This document shows, piece by piece, positions 31,978 to 41,821 of a stretch of DNA of 64,000 nt. Where the stretch lies: positions 42,843 to 106,842 of the forward strand of contig CAJTRO010000006.1 in assembly GCA_910579015.1 (NCBI GenBank), given 5' to 3'. The stretch's first letter is position 1. Each line of letters begins with the position of its first letter. The notes beneath the pieces were generated by a model. The model worked only from the letters and a program-made list of their open reading frames with translations. It searched no databases and was not told the DNA's origin. Source of the stretch: an uncultured Dorea sp. (GTDB lineage Bacteria; Bacillota; Clostridia; Lachnospirales; Lachnospiraceae). A program made the position numbers and the translations under genes.

Positions 31978-32564
31978 TACTCGGCCCCTCCTTCCACTCT
32001 GTCAACATTAAGCTTCGCATTATCCCAGTCAATCTCATCCGGCCTGAAAGCCTTCCCGTCCTCTTTGTACTGAACAGGCGTCGTCTCATAGATCACGACC
32101 ACATTAAACTCCTTCTCTGTCACCTCCGACGGAACATTCTCTATCTTCACCTGCAATTCATTAGTCTTCCCGCCGCCGTAGATGATCTTGCTGTAATAAT
32201 AATAACCATCCGCATTCGGCACCCAGGATCCGTTCTTATCACTCCAAACTCCATCGTCATGGTGGTTATCCTTGGGATCTTCCTTGTTGAAAGCCTCTCC
32301 GTCGCTGTAAGTCAGCGGATAAGCGTCTCCGCTGAATGCCTTCGCCCGCACATACACCGGCTCTGAATCCTCCGTGCTTGTGATCACCAGACTCTTCATC
32401 CATGCAGAAAAATCTTCTTCCACCGTGGTCTCATCGCCAAGGGAAATGGTATAGCCGCCTTCCGCCTCCACATATGTGGTAAAATAAGCCCAGGCACTGC
32501 CAATGGAAGCCGTCAGAATCAGCCCAGCCGACAGGACTGCCAGAAATATATTTCTCTTCTTCAT
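31977..32564 (-). CDS. TasA/camelysin-like exported protein, shorter
   Basis: 195 residues with a SipW-type signal (FLAVLSAGLILTASIGSAWA then YFTTYVEAEG). The mature domain has EPVYVRAKAFSG and ELQVKIENVPSEVTEKEFNV. Like its neighbour it should be cut by SipW and assemble outside the cell. It has no wall-anchoring signal. Possibly a minor subunit or nucleator of the fibre. Confidence 0.75.
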   Translation of the reverse strand: MKKRNIFLAVLSAGLILTASIGSAWAYFTTYVEAEGGYTISLGDETTVEEDFSAWMKSLVITSTEDSEPVYVRAKAFSGDAYPLTYSDGEAFNKEDPKDNHHDDGVWSDKNGSWVPNADGYYYYSKIIYGGGKTNELQVKIENVPSEVTEKEFNVVVIYETTPVQYKEDGKAFRPDEIDWDNAKLNVDRVEGGAE

Positions 32565-32579
32565 CTGCTTTCGCCCTCC

Positions 32580-33704
32580 TTACTCTCCACTCGTGCTGTT
32601 ATCCGGCACACGCGTCCAGCCCCATTGACCGCCCGCCTCGTCATACTCGAAATGGTTGGTAGCCGAACCGCCGCCGTGATTCGTTTCATTATAGTCATTG
32701 GTAAATGCAACTGACACGATATCTTCCGCCTCTACCGTCGCCGTCTGCTCTCTGTCCGTAATCAACTCATAGCTGGAACCGCTGTAGACCTCTGTCACAG
32801 TAACAACCGCCCCAATCGGGATCTGATCCACAATGGCGCTCTTCTGTCCTGCTTCTGTAAAGGACAGGGATACAGTCGTACTCCGTACCTTCTCTCCATT
32901 CAGCTCCGCCTCGATCTGGAATACGAACTCTGCCGGATTCCTGTTCTCGGCATTGGCATTGTAGTTATAACTCTGCAAAGTCTTGACAATCTCGATCGCT
33001 CCATAGCGCGGATCCTGCTCCGGCTTTAAGTTCACGCTCATGGCATACTGCCACTCGCCGTTTCCTGCTGTCGTATTCGTCACTGAACCATCCGCATTCT
33101 GCGCCTGCCTGCCCGGCAGAGAAATGAGTTCCGGCAGGTACGTATACACAAACCGCTCGGAATGTGCAACGGTTGCTATGTTCTCCTTGCCGTCCTCCTG
33201 CTTCACCGTAGTCCGGTAATCCGCAATCCCTCTTCCTCTTGCGATCAGAAGATATAACCCGCAGTCCAGATTGTCAATCGCGCTGCCAACAGGCATTTCA
33301 CTCTTTACAGCCTTTCCGTTATCCAAGGCATATCCGGCCGCGCTCTGCGCCATCTGACGCCAGTCTGCATTGTCCGCATTTTCCTTATAAATATCTCCAA
33401 GCTTCTCATAACCATCTAAAAACTGATAAGTATAGGTGTCATACCCTTCCACCAGCACGGCGTCCGCCACCTTATAAAGATCCACCACCACATCGGCATT
33501 GGCAATGTCCGATGCAAGCTCTGTGTTCTTAGGATCCACCGGCGCCACCGTGACGGAGCATTTCTTATCAAAATCCACCGCCTCCGCTTTGCCGTTAAGT
33601 CCCGGCATCACTGCCACCAATCCGAGTACCAGTGAAAATGCCAGCAACGGGCAGATCAGGCGCTTCTTAATGCCTTCCGGCCGGCCTCTCCATTTTATTT
33701 CCAT
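32580..33704 (-). CDS. Pilin-like subunit without sorting motif
   Basis: Signal peptide (RLICPLLAFSLVLGLVAVMP... cleaved near AEA). First half has the fimbrial layout DVVVDLYKVADAV, GLYLLIARGRGI and FVYTYLPELISLPG; second half has a Cna-B/DUF5979-like domain (IEIVKTLQSYNYNAN, PAEFVFQIEAELNG, VTVTEVYSGSSYELI, VAFTNDYN). It ends in a soluble, Trp- and Gly-rich tail with no LPXTG and no membrane helix. It could be incorporated by another route or be truncated. GGAGAGG precedes the ATG. Confidence 0.78.
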   Translation of the reverse strand: MEIKWRGRPEGIKKRLICPLLAFSLVLGLVAVMPGLNGKAEAVDFDKKCSVTVAPVDPKNTELASDIANADVVVDLYKVADAVLVEGYDTYTYQFLDGYEKLGDIYKENADNADWRQMAQSAAGYALDNGKAVKSEMPVGSAIDNLDCGLYLLIARGRGIADYRTTVKQEDGKENIATVAHSERFVYTYLPELISLPGRQAQNADGSVTNTTAGNGEWQYAMSVNLKPEQDPRYGAIEIVKTLQSYNYNANAENRNPAEFVFQIEAELNGEKVRSTTVSLSFTEAGQKSAIVDQIPIGAVVTVTEVYSGSSYELITDREQTATVEAEDIVSVAFTNDYNETNHGGGSATNHFEYDEAGGQWGWTRVPDNSTSGE

Positions 33705-33759
33705 AAACCTCTCCTCCTTCTTATAACATCTTATCTCTGAAATCCCTGTCAGGATTTGT

Positions 33760-34806
33760 TTAGCGCTGCTTTCTGAGTTCGTCTAACATCTCTTGCGTCG
33801 ATTTCCTTGGGCCTCTTCTGCGGTAATAGATCAGCATTACCAGCAGAACCATGAACAGAATCGGGATGCCTACTGCCGGGATAACGACATAGGTCGGAAT
33901 CTGAACTGCCTCGGCCGGGAGGGCGATACCGTCAAGGTTGTCGATACGGTGGCCGCGCATCAGCATTCGATGGGAGTTGATACCGTAAGGGGTACATGTA
34001 GTTAAGGTACAGTAATCTTCACCATCAACAATTGCCAAATCATCCGTCTCTTCCGGAAGAACAATTCGTATCTGGTCTATCATGTAAGTGACGGTCTGAT
34101 CTAAGACTGTAATGGTAAACGTATCTCCCTCCGTCAACTTATCCAAGTCTGAAAAAAGCTTTGCACTTGGCAGACCTCGGTGTCCAGACGTAACGCAATG
34201 TGTTCGTTCACCACCAACAGGAAAGGACGATCCGGGAATATGCCCTACTGCTATCTGCAAAATGCTCTCATCCACACTATGATAGATTGGAAGGTTAACA
34301 CCTATGGATTTGACCTGCACATATCCCATGATTCCGGTTCCGGTCACATCAAGGATACTCTCATACTCTGCATACTGTTCATCTGACAGATTAAAGTTCA
34401 CACCATTAGCCAGAGACTCATTGTACGCTCTTGCCTTCTCCAATATTTCTTCCTTCTCTTCTTCAGACATACTTTCTACCGCTTCCACATAACCTGCAAT
34501 GGCCTGGGTAGCGTGCATGGAATTCCACCAGTCACTGATGGATGGATAGAGAAAAATCCCCGTTCCCGCCAGCATAATCGCAACCAGTATGATCGTTGAG
34601 ACAGATACACGCCCTTTCTTTTTTGTTTTTTTCTTTTTTTCTTTCTGGCTGTCTGAGGTTATCACACTCTCTTTACCGACAGACTCTCCTCTGTCAGCCT
34701 GCCTTTCCCTGCTTACAGAATCTTCACCGCCTGCCGGAAATGTCTCATCCCCAGACACTCCTTCATTCGTATGTATTTCTTCGTTTTTATTTGTTTCCTC
34801 ATTCAT
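33760..34806 (-). CDS. srtC: Class C (pilin-polymerising) sortase
   Basis: Links pilin subunits through Lys-Thr isopeptide bonds. A long charged N-terminal segment precedes the first membrane helix (VSTIILVAIMLAGTGIFLYP). Core motifs: SDWWNS, GHRGLPSAKLFSDLDKL, catalytic Cys in YCTLTTCTPYGINSHRMLMRG (His120-type residue in SGHRG, Arg in SHRML). A second C-terminal helix (YVVIPAVGIPILFMVLLVM) is typical for class C. The start is uncertain: 34806 has only GGGG before it, and an in-frame start at 34914 would add 36 residues. Confidence 0.9.
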   Translation of the reverse strand: MNEETNKNEEIHTNEGVSGDETFPAGGEDSVSRERQADRGESVGKESVITSDSQKEKKKKTKKKGRVSVSTIILVAIMLAGTGIFLYPSISDWWNSMHATQAIAGYVEAVESMSEEEKEEILEKARAYNESLANGVNFNLSDEQYAEYESILDVTGTGIMGYVQVKSIGVNLPIYHSVDESILQIAVGHIPGSSFPVGGERTHCVTSGHRGLPSAKLFSDLDKLTEGDTFTITVLDQTVTYMIDQIRIVLPEETDDLAIVDGEDYCTLTTCTPYGINSHRMLMRGHRIDNLDGIALPAEAVQIPTYVVIPAVGIPILFMVLLVMLIYYRRRGPRKSTQEMLDELRKQR

Positions 34807-34940
34807 AGGTTTCCCCACAATCGTCTTTGATGGGCTGTCTTTCTTATGGCAGACTCTTCTGCCTGCTGACGTCGGCCGGATATGCTGCATTATCCGTTGC
34901 TCACCGCACACCACGGGAAGGTGTCAGCTTGTGCGGTATA

Positions 34941-34967
34941 ACCGGGGAGAGATCCCCCATCCCCGGT
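34941..34967. repeat. Stem-loop between major pilin and sortase genes
   Basis: ACCGGGG (34941-34947) pairs with CCCCGGT (34961-34967). No T-run on the transcribed strand, so it may act as a partial terminator or mRNA-stability element that makes pilin more abundant than sortase. Confidence 0.5.
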
Positions 34968-34998
34968 AAAATTATCTAACTTCTATGTTGTCTGATAG

Positions 34999-36717
34999 TT
35001 AAACCTCTCTGCTCATGCGCTTCTTTGTAACTAAGATAACACCTGCACCAATTACAAGAATTGCACCAACGATGTAAAAGATTGTAGTACCGATACCACC
35101 GGTAGATGGAAGTGTGGAGCCTGAGAAGTTGTCAATATCAGCCGCAAGACTTCCCAATCCTCCCGTAGCCGCAAACTTCTTTGTAACCTTATCAAAGGTG
35201 ATTTTAAAATCAATTGGATCCATCGTGTTATATCCTTCTGGAGTCTTAGTCTCTGTTAACGTGTAAGAACCTACTCCCAGACCAGAGAATGTCACTTTAC
35301 CATCTTTTCCAACAACAGCTTTAATATTTGTCGCTGTCTCTGAATTAGATACTACCTCTGTCTTAACTTCCGGAGCATACTTCGTTTCTGTACTATCATA
35401 GTAATCCTTTGTATCCTCTGTCGGTGCCTCTTTTGTATAGGTGTCATTTTTCAGTTTCCAATATTCACCTTCCGCATTCACAGTAAACTCTGTAAAAGTT
35501 TTAATAACTACATTATTTGTTTCTCCTGTCAAAGTAAATTCTGCACCTGTAAGAATATCGCCTGTAGTTCCATCCTTTTTCAACAGTTCAATCTCTGTTG
35601 TGTATACTTCTGCCTCCTGCTTCGGTGTTGTTCCCGTAGGAATATCAGGAGTATCGTCTGGAGTCTCAGGTATTACAGTGCTGTTAGGATCATTTGAAAA
35701 TATCAGATCAAATTCGTTTACGTTTGCTCCATTAATTATTGCTGTAGAATTTAATTTTGCCCGGTATTCAACAATTACGCAATCCCCTGCCTGTGCATCA
35801 CTGCAGATTTGCTTTAAGTCCATAAGTTCAATACTTAATGTATTCCTTTCAACGTTAGTAACCTCACCCTCTGCTGGAGCCTCCGGAGCAGTTAATTTAT
35901 ATCCATTGATCTTATCTGTTCCTTCCTGTGCCGAAATCTCTCCAACTTTGTCTCCTGTTGTCGGATCAAGTGTTCCATTATCTGCCTCTACATTACGTTT
36001 TACAGTCACCCCTGTCAGGTCAACATAATCCATATGATTCATAACATCGTTGAACATCATGTAGAAAGCATCATATGCAGCATAGTCAGCCGGAAGTGTT
36101 GCTGTCAGGTAGAATGTTCTTATTTCGCCAATATTTGCTTCTGTAAATTTAGCTTTTGCATTCTCTTCATCTTTTACTGTCTTCTGAGATGTTGTAGTTC
36201 CTGCTTTCGTCTGAATACTTACATCACCAACAACCTGCACCATATACTTTGAAATAGTTGTATCATCTGCTGCATCTTCTCCTAATGTGTCAATTATTAC
36301 ATAGTATCCTTGATCCACAGTTGCACTAACGCCTTCATCTGTTCCAGTTAAAACAACACCGTCACCAGCCTTATTATCACCAAGAATCTGTGCAACCGCA
36401 TCCATTGCACCTGAATTGGTAGTTTTCTTTGCAAGTTCAACTGCAACCTGCGCAACAGTTGCACCATCTCCAAGACCTAAATGTTTTTTTAACGCAGCTT
36501 TTCCAGCATCTGTAATTCCATCTCCCCAATTAAGGTTCGTCAGTTCATCCCCAACTTTCTCGCCTTTGAGAATCTGATAGGCTGTATAGGTGTGCCCTTT
36601 CGTTGGGTTTGAAATCGTTATCATCTTCTGTTCTGGTGCCGCAAAAGCTGTAATGCTCATAGCTAATGCCATAATTGCCGCCATCATGAGGGCCGCTAAT
36701 TTTTTGATTCTTTTCAT
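34999..36717 (-). CDS. Major pilin, LPXTG isopeptide-forming fimbrial protein
   Basis: 572 residues. Signal peptide to about AFAAP; N-terminal fimbrial domain (ISNPTKGHTYTAYQILKGE, GYYVIIDTLG); middle isopeptide domain; a C-terminal SpaA/Cna-B domain (TTEIELLKKDGTTGDILTGA, with the E-box GSYTLTETKTPEGYN); then LPSTGG, a membrane helix (TIFYIVGAILVIGAGVILV) and TKKRMSREV. The E-box and lysines indicate intramolecular isopeptide bonds. The dedicated class C sortase is encoded directly downstream. I could not point to the polymerising lysine with certainty. Confidence 0.92.
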   Translation of the reverse strand: MKRIKKLAALMMAAIMALAMSITAFAAPEQKMITISNPTKGHTYTAYQILKGEKVGDELTNLNWGDGITDAGKAALKKHLGLGDGATVAQVAVELAKKTTNSGAMDAVAQILGDNKAGDGVVLTGTDEGVSATVDQGYYVIIDTLGEDAADDTTISKYMVQVVGDVSIQTKAGTTTSQKTVKDEENAKAKFTEANIGEIRTFYLTATLPADYAAYDAFYMMFNDVMNHMDYVDLTGVTVKRNVEADNGTLDPTTGDKVGEISAQEGTDKINGYKLTAPEAPAEGEVTNVERNTLSIELMDLKQICSDAQAGDCVIVEYRAKLNSTAIINGANVNEFDLIFSNDPNSTVIPETPDDTPDIPTGTTPKQEAEVYTTEIELLKKDGTTGDILTGAEFTLTGETNNVVIKTFTEFTVNAEGEYWKLKNDTYTKEAPTEDTKDYYDSTETKYAPEVKTEVVSNSETATNIKAVVGKDGKVTFSGLGVGSYTLTETKTPEGYNTMDPIDFKITFDKVTKKFAATGGLGSLAADIDNFSGSTLPSTGGIGTTIFYIVGAILVIGAGVILVTKKRMSREV

Positions 36718-36822
36718 AATCTCATTCTCCTTTACTTTTTATTTTTATTGCTGTTAAAGTTGTCTGGATCCAATGTCTGTCAAATTCATCGAATCCATAG
36801 TTTGTTAGTTCCCAGAGGAAAC

Positions 36823-39800
36823 TTACACCCTCCTTTCCCTAACTTTTTTTCTATACATAAAGCCTGCGCCGAAGATAATTACCAGGACGCCTGCCATAGT
36901 ATATATGATTGGTCCGGAACCACCGGTTTCTGGAAGTTCATATTTGACAGGTTTATTGATAAATTCGAAATGATCATCTCTATCCCAGTCAATATTCCCT
37001 TCAACCGTCTCATCTTTTAAAATCACACCAGTACTTGTAGTACCCAATCCCGGCTGATAACTACCATTATCAACTTCTTTAATACTGTACTCTGTTTCAT
37101 CAGGAAGATTATAAACAACAATTGTTTCTTCATTACCTAACTTAAATATTCCACCTGATTTAACTTCTCCTTTTCTTATAACTTTTCCATCCTTATCCTT
37201 TACTTCATATGGATAATTATTAATTTTAATATTGTCGCTTTTACCCGTAAACTCTATTGTAAAATCAAAGAGTTCTTTAGGATCTGCTCCTTCCACTTTC
37301 TTTCCCATTGTTAAAGTACTTTTTACATTACCCGTATAATCAATTACTGGAACTGCATTTACGGATGGTAACGTAAATTGCATCCAACAAGTGGAACCAG
37401 AAGCTCCTCTTTCTGTATAGAAGAATTTCAATCTATAGGACTGAGTGGGGCGCTCTTCTTCCTGATCAGGATTCACTGTCACCGCTCCATCCTCTGGCTT
37501 TTGAATATAATTCCATAAATCCACATATTCTCCTGCCGCCTGATGAACACCGCCGATATCACATATCAATTGTGTACTCCCATCTGGATACTCCAAAAAC
37601 ACCCACATATCATCATCACCGAAGAAATAATAATTTAATGGTCCCACATAGTCATCCGTTAATTTAAAATCAACTTCGAAAGTCATACCAAAAAAATTGT
37701 TATGCTCTTTTCCATCATCTGACCTTATCAATCCTGTGCTTTCTTCCTGCGTCTTTGTTCCAAACTTTGGATCATGCCCATTTGCTGTATCGCCAAAAGT
37801 TTCAGCATTATCCATTGGCCAAAACTGATTCGTCCAAATTAAATCCTCAGTTCCATACGCTTTTGTACCTTTTTGAAATAAATTTAAATCTTGAGCACTA
37901 GCTTCACTTCCTACTACAGACTGCAACGTATACGTATCTCCATCACGGCCAAATTTAAGCGAACGACCAGAAATCTCCGTCTTGCCAAGCACTTGCTTTG
38001 TTGATACAGCATCCGCTTTCGTCGGACTAAATAAATCTGGCGCATTAGCTTTAATTACCGGCAATCCTTCCTTTGACAAACTATGTTCCACTAATCCATA
38101 AGAACATTTTCCTAGTATAGTTTTCGGATCCGATGTATTAGCCTTATTGATATATTTACCAGCAAGCATGTCATTTGCTAATCCCACACCATTATTATTA
38201 TTTCCGAATCCATATCTTGGTTCTGATGAATTTTCAAAATTTGTTTTATCATTAATCCCTTTAAAATACCCCTGCTGATTACCCCCCTCTCTCATATTCG
38301 TCTTGTATATTTCTATTTCATCTTTTGTCATGTGTCCATCAGTAATATCATAATCAAAAAATCGCGTAGGATAATCTTTTTCTTCTGTATTACTTTTACC
38401 TACCAAACGAATCACAGTATCATCTGTAATTAGTATTGTCCCTGGCTTAACCTCTGTCTTATTATTTGTAAATTGAAGACTTGGGATGTCAGCTTGTTTA
38501 TATACTTTCCAACCATCCTTAGATGTACTGTCAACTTTCCCCGCATTCTCTAATACCCAAACTTCATAAAGTTCAAAATTCATGCCTTCTTTAGCAAACT
38601 TATCAATATGATCCAATCCACTAGCAACCTCTCTAAACTCATATTTATTTGCTGTATAGAGTTTTGTTAATGAATCTGTAGGCATTTCTCCATTATCACT
38701 TAATTCTCTTGATTTATATAATGGCTTATAAATCTCCCACGACACAAGACCATCAGGAGCATCAGGATAATTATTATCTTTTCCTGTATATCCAACATAC
38801 ATATTCTTAGTTATATAACCCTTTTCAGGTAATACAGCAGTACCCCCTTCTCGGCTAGTATCAATAATTCTAATTGCCTCAACTCCCGTTTGGGCAGTTC
38901 CATCGGGATTTGTAGGCTGTGTATCTTCCATAATCTGCGCATATGCATAATACTGTACAGTAAACAATGGATTCGTGGAACTTTCCGCATACAAAGCAAT
39001 TTCTTCATCAAAAGCATCAAATTCACACTCAATTGGCTCACCAATACCATTTTCATTTACAGAAAGATCTCCCAGGGTACTCACCTGAGTCCCCTTAACT
39101 TTCATAGCCGTAACCAATATCTCTGTCTTTCTTTCTGCCTCTTCTTCGCTAATCGGTGCTATCCCCTCCTCATTATCAGCCAACTGCTTCACTGCTTCCG
39201 GGACGGATTCTTGCGCTTCATCAGCTAACGACTTTGCTGCAGTAATTTTTGCCGTAACTTTACAATTCGAAATATCTACCTCTTCTCCGTTATATAACAA
39301 GGTACAAGATAACATCTGGAGCTTCAGCATTTCCTCTATTTCACTTGTTTTTCCAATATACCTAGCTATTGCCGCATATTTATCACTGTTTTTATTCAGG
39401 AACTCTGTTTCAACTTCAAATTTCAGTCCATTGTTACTGCTTTCATTCGACTCAGTACTCTCTGATTCCACTGCATCTCCGGCACCACTTTCTCCGTCTG
39501 TTGCCGTCCCTGCTCCATCTGCAACTACTCCGTCTGCCTCACCATCTAACTCTGTGTCACCTTCTGGAGAAGTTTCTTCTCCTTCCGTTGTTACGCCTTC
39601 GTCAGAAAATGATTCCTCTTCTTCTACCCTGCCTGTGTCTAAACTTTCATCGTTGTCTTTTCCCTCATCGGCAGACTCCATATCTGTTTCTCCATCTAAT
39701 TCAACTTCACCTTCAATGCGAAAAACCGCCTTAAAAATCTCATCTTCATATGTTGTAGATTCTGATATATGGACGGATGTTTTTTTTACATCCGCCCTTC

Positions 39801-41193
39801 TGAATCCAATCGCTACATCCGAGAAACTCTCCATCTCGAAGGATGTACTGCCGCTCTCTGCTTCACTTCCATCCAGTACTTCTGTACCCTTCTCCGCAAA
39901 GTGAACAACTGTAATCGGCGTCCCCTCCGGCAGACCATTTTCATCAAAGAGCTGTATGGTAAGCTTCACAGCCGTCTCCGGTTCTACCTCTTCGCCGTCT
40001 ACGTAGAAGCCAACCTTGAACAATGCCTTCATAACTGCATTCTTATCGCCAGTAGACTTCCGGTACTCAGCCTCACGCTTTGAATAATGCTCTTCGTCGC
40101 TGTCAACCGTGATCTGCTCTGCAATCAGTTCTGCTTCCTCCGGAATGTTCGCATCCTCATTATATTCTGCCGTTACCGTATATCCGTCGCCGGTATAAGT
40201 CTTGGTAAGCTCATATGTCTTCTCATCCTTGGCATCCACATCTTCTGTATTCTCGGATTCTTCATCTGCATCTTCTGTATTCTCAGCGTCATTCTCATCT
40301 TCTGTCTGGTCTTCTGCATTCTCACCGTCCAAATCTGTCGTGAAGATTTCCTGCTCTTCTACCGGAGTATCCTCAACCGGTTCTCCCACAGCAGTTACTT
40401 CTATAATCTCAAGGCATCCGCCGTCTTCTGTATGAACATGTTCTTCCACCTGTAACTGTTCACAGATGAGCCTCCGGTTCTCTTCACTGTATTCCTGTTC
40501 CGGATCTATGATCTCATAGCACTCGTCTGCATGAGTATGGAGGCGGACCTCCGGCTTCTCGCATACAAGAGTCTTCTGCACTTCATAACATGTCTCTGCA
40601 TGGGTGTGTGCGCCCTCGCCCTCAGGCACCGTACAGGTCAGAACACTTTCCACTGGATAGCATTCTTCTGCGTGCTGATGTTCTTCCAGTACACAAACCA
40701 GATTACCTTCTTCATCACTGCATTCTTCTGTATGCTGATGTTCTTCCAGTCCACACTGTATCTCGCCCGTCTGCTGTGTATAGCACTCTTCTGTGTGCTC
40801 ATGTCCGATTGATTCTTCCAGTCCGCATACGACCGTCTGCTCTTCACTCCAGCATTCCTCGGTATGCTCATGAACCTCAAGCTCCGGCAATGCACATGCC
40901 AGTGTACCGTCTTCCATATAGCAGTCGTCATTATGCTTATGTACTACATAATCCGCGTATCCGCATACCACATTCTGCTCTGCGTCATAGCATCCTTCCT
41001 CATGCTGATGGACTTGCAGCTGGCAGACCAGCCTTCTCTCCTTATGCGTCATCGCCTGCCCCATCATCTTGAGCGCCGTCACAGTACCAAAGCCTACGAT
41101 CACTGCCAGACAGACAAATACCACCGCCCACCGTTTATGCTTTTTCTGTTCCTGCAAGAATCTGGTAATTTGTTTTAAAATTGAAGATTCCAT
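36823..41193 (-). CDS. Giant LPETG adhesin with nine His/Cys modules
   Basis: 1456 residues. After an N-terminal membrane segment (about residues 22-42, WAVVFVCLAVIVGFGTVTAL) come nine modules of the form H-x-H-x3-C followed by a second cysteine (residues about 61-265; e.g. HEHTEECW, HQHTEECS). A long acidic Ser/Glu region (about 270-600) follows. Then come a fibro-slime-like domain (PLNYYFFGDDDMWVFLEYPD, DIGGVHQAAGEYVDLWNY), a DUF7601/Cna-B-type domain (LTMGKKVEGADPKELFDFTI) and LPETGG with a C-terminal helix. It is probably the pilus tip or a separate wall-anchored adhesin. Its gene is directly upstream of the major pilin. Confidence 0.85.
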   Translation of the reverse strand: MESSILKQITRFLQEQKKHKRWAVVFVCLAVIVGFGTVTALKMMGQAMTHKERRLVCQLQVHQHEEGCYDAEQNVVCGYADYVVHKHNDDCYMEDGTLACALPELEVHEHTEECWSEEQTVVCGLEESIGHEHTEECYTQQTGEIQCGLEEHQHTEECSDEEGNLVCVLEEHQHAEECYPVESVLTCTVPEGEGAHTHAETCYEVQKTLVCEKPEVRLHTHADECYEIIDPEQEYSEENRRLICEQLQVEEHVHTEDGGCLEIIEVTAVGEPVEDTPVEEQEIFTTDLDGENAEDQTEDENDAENTEDADEESENTEDVDAKDEKTYELTKTYTGDGYTVTAEYNEDANIPEEAELIAEQITVDSDEEHYSKREAEYRKSTGDKNAVMKALFKVGFYVDGEEVEPETAVKLTIQLFDENGLPEGTPITVVHFAEKGTEVLDGSEAESGSTSFEMESFSDVAIGFRRADVKKTSVHISESTTYEDEIFKAVFRIEGEVELDGETDMESADEGKDNDESLDTGRVEEEESFSDEGVTTEGEETSPEGDTELDGEADGVVADGAGTATDGESGAGDAVESESTESNESSNNGLKFEVETEFLNKNSDKYAAIARYIGKTSEIEEMLKLQMLSCTLLYNGEEVDISNCKVTAKITAAKSLADEAQESVPEAVKQLADNEEGIAPISEEEAERKTEILVTAMKVKGTQVSTLGDLSVNENGIGEPIECEFDAFDEEIALYAESSTNPLFTVQYYAYAQIMEDTQPTNPDGTAQTGVEAIRIIDTSREGGTAVLPEKGYITKNMYVGYTGKDNNYPDAPDGLVSWEIYKPLYKSRELSDNGEMPTDSLTKLYTANKYEFREVASGLDHIDKFAKEGMNFELYEVWVLENAGKVDSTSKDGWKVYKQADIPSLQFTNNKTEVKPGTILITDDTVIRLVGKSNTEEKDYPTRFFDYDITDGHMTKDEIEIYKTNMREGGNQQGYFKGINDKTNFENSSEPRYGFGNNNNGVGLANDMLAGKYINKANTSDPKTILGKCSYGLVEHSLSKEGLPVIKANAPDLFSPTKADAVSTKQVLGKTEISGRSLKFGRDGDTYTLQSVVGSEASAQDLNLFQKGTKAYGTEDLIWTNQFWPMDNAETFGDTANGHDPKFGTKTQEESTGLIRSDDGKEHNNFFGMTFEVDFKLTDDYVGPLNYYFFGDDDMWVFLEYPDGSTQLICDIGGVHQAAGEYVDLWNYIQKPEDGAVTVNPDQEEERPTQSYRLKFFYTERGASGSTCWMQFTLPSVNAVPVIDYTGNVKSTLTMGKKVEGADPKELFDFTIEFTGKSDNIKINNYPYEVKDKDGKVIRKGEVKSGGIFKLGNEETIVVYNLPDETEYSIKEVDNGSYQPGLGTTSTGVILKDETVEGNIDWDRDDHFEFINKPVKYELPETGGSGPIIYTMAGVLVIIFGAGFMYRKKVRERRV

Positions 41194-41221
41194 AATGCAG
41201 CCTCCCTCCTATACATATCAA

Positions 41222-41821
41222 TCACTTTATAATCCCAATCTCTGACAATGGCCAGACACGGACTAAAATCTTACCTACTACCGCGTCACTGCTGACGCAT
41301 CCTACCGCCGAATTCCTGCTGTCTATACTCGTCGCACGGTGGTCTCCCATCACGAAGCATTTCTTATCCGGAACCTGATAGGGCAATGTGATGTTGCAGT
41401 CCCCCAATGCCTTCTCGTTAATGTAAGGTTCATCCAGCTTCACTTCGTTCACATATACGTTGCCGTCTTCGTCGATGTCCACCCAGTCTCCCGAACTTGC
41501 GATCACCCGCTTGATCAGGATGTTGTTGTTATAATAGAATGCGATAACGTCTCCCGTCTTAAACTTCGAACTGTTGACCGCCACTACGATATCCTCGTTC
41601 TGCAACGTATTTGTCATGGATGTTCCGCTGATCTGTAGGACCGGGAGCAGCAGGACCGCTATCAGAACTGCCACCGCCGCCACTACCATGAGGGAGAACA
41701 CTGTACTCTTCAATGCCCTGCCGTAGTTGCTCTTGTACCGTTCCTTCTTAAGTTCTGCTTCCAGAAGTTCCATGCTCGGAAGCTCCAGTTCCTTTATATT
41801 CAGTGTCTCTTTATCACCCAT
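41222..41821 (-). CDS. lepB: Signal peptidase I (LepB type)
   Basis: Removes ordinary signal peptides. One membrane helix (VVAAVAVLIAVLLLPVL), catalytic Ser in ISGTSMTNTL, catalytic Lys in ILIKRVIASSGD, and GDHRATSIDSR box E. This is the Ser-Lys class, unlike SipW in the same locus, so the locus has two signal peptidases, one for pilins and one for TasA-like proteins. It has a 40-residue cytoplasmic N-terminal extension. It overlaps the upstream gene by one base. Confidence 0.92.
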   Translation of the reverse strand: MGDKETLNIKELELPSMELLEAELKKERYKSNYGRALKSTVFSLMVVAAVAVLIAVLLLPVLQISGTSMTNTLQNEDIVVAVNSSKFKTGDVIAFYYNNNILIKRVIASSGDWVDIDEDGNVYVNEVKLDEPYINEKALGDCNITLPYQVPDKKCFVMGDHRATSIDSRNSAVGCVSSDAVVGKILVRVWPLSEIGIIK

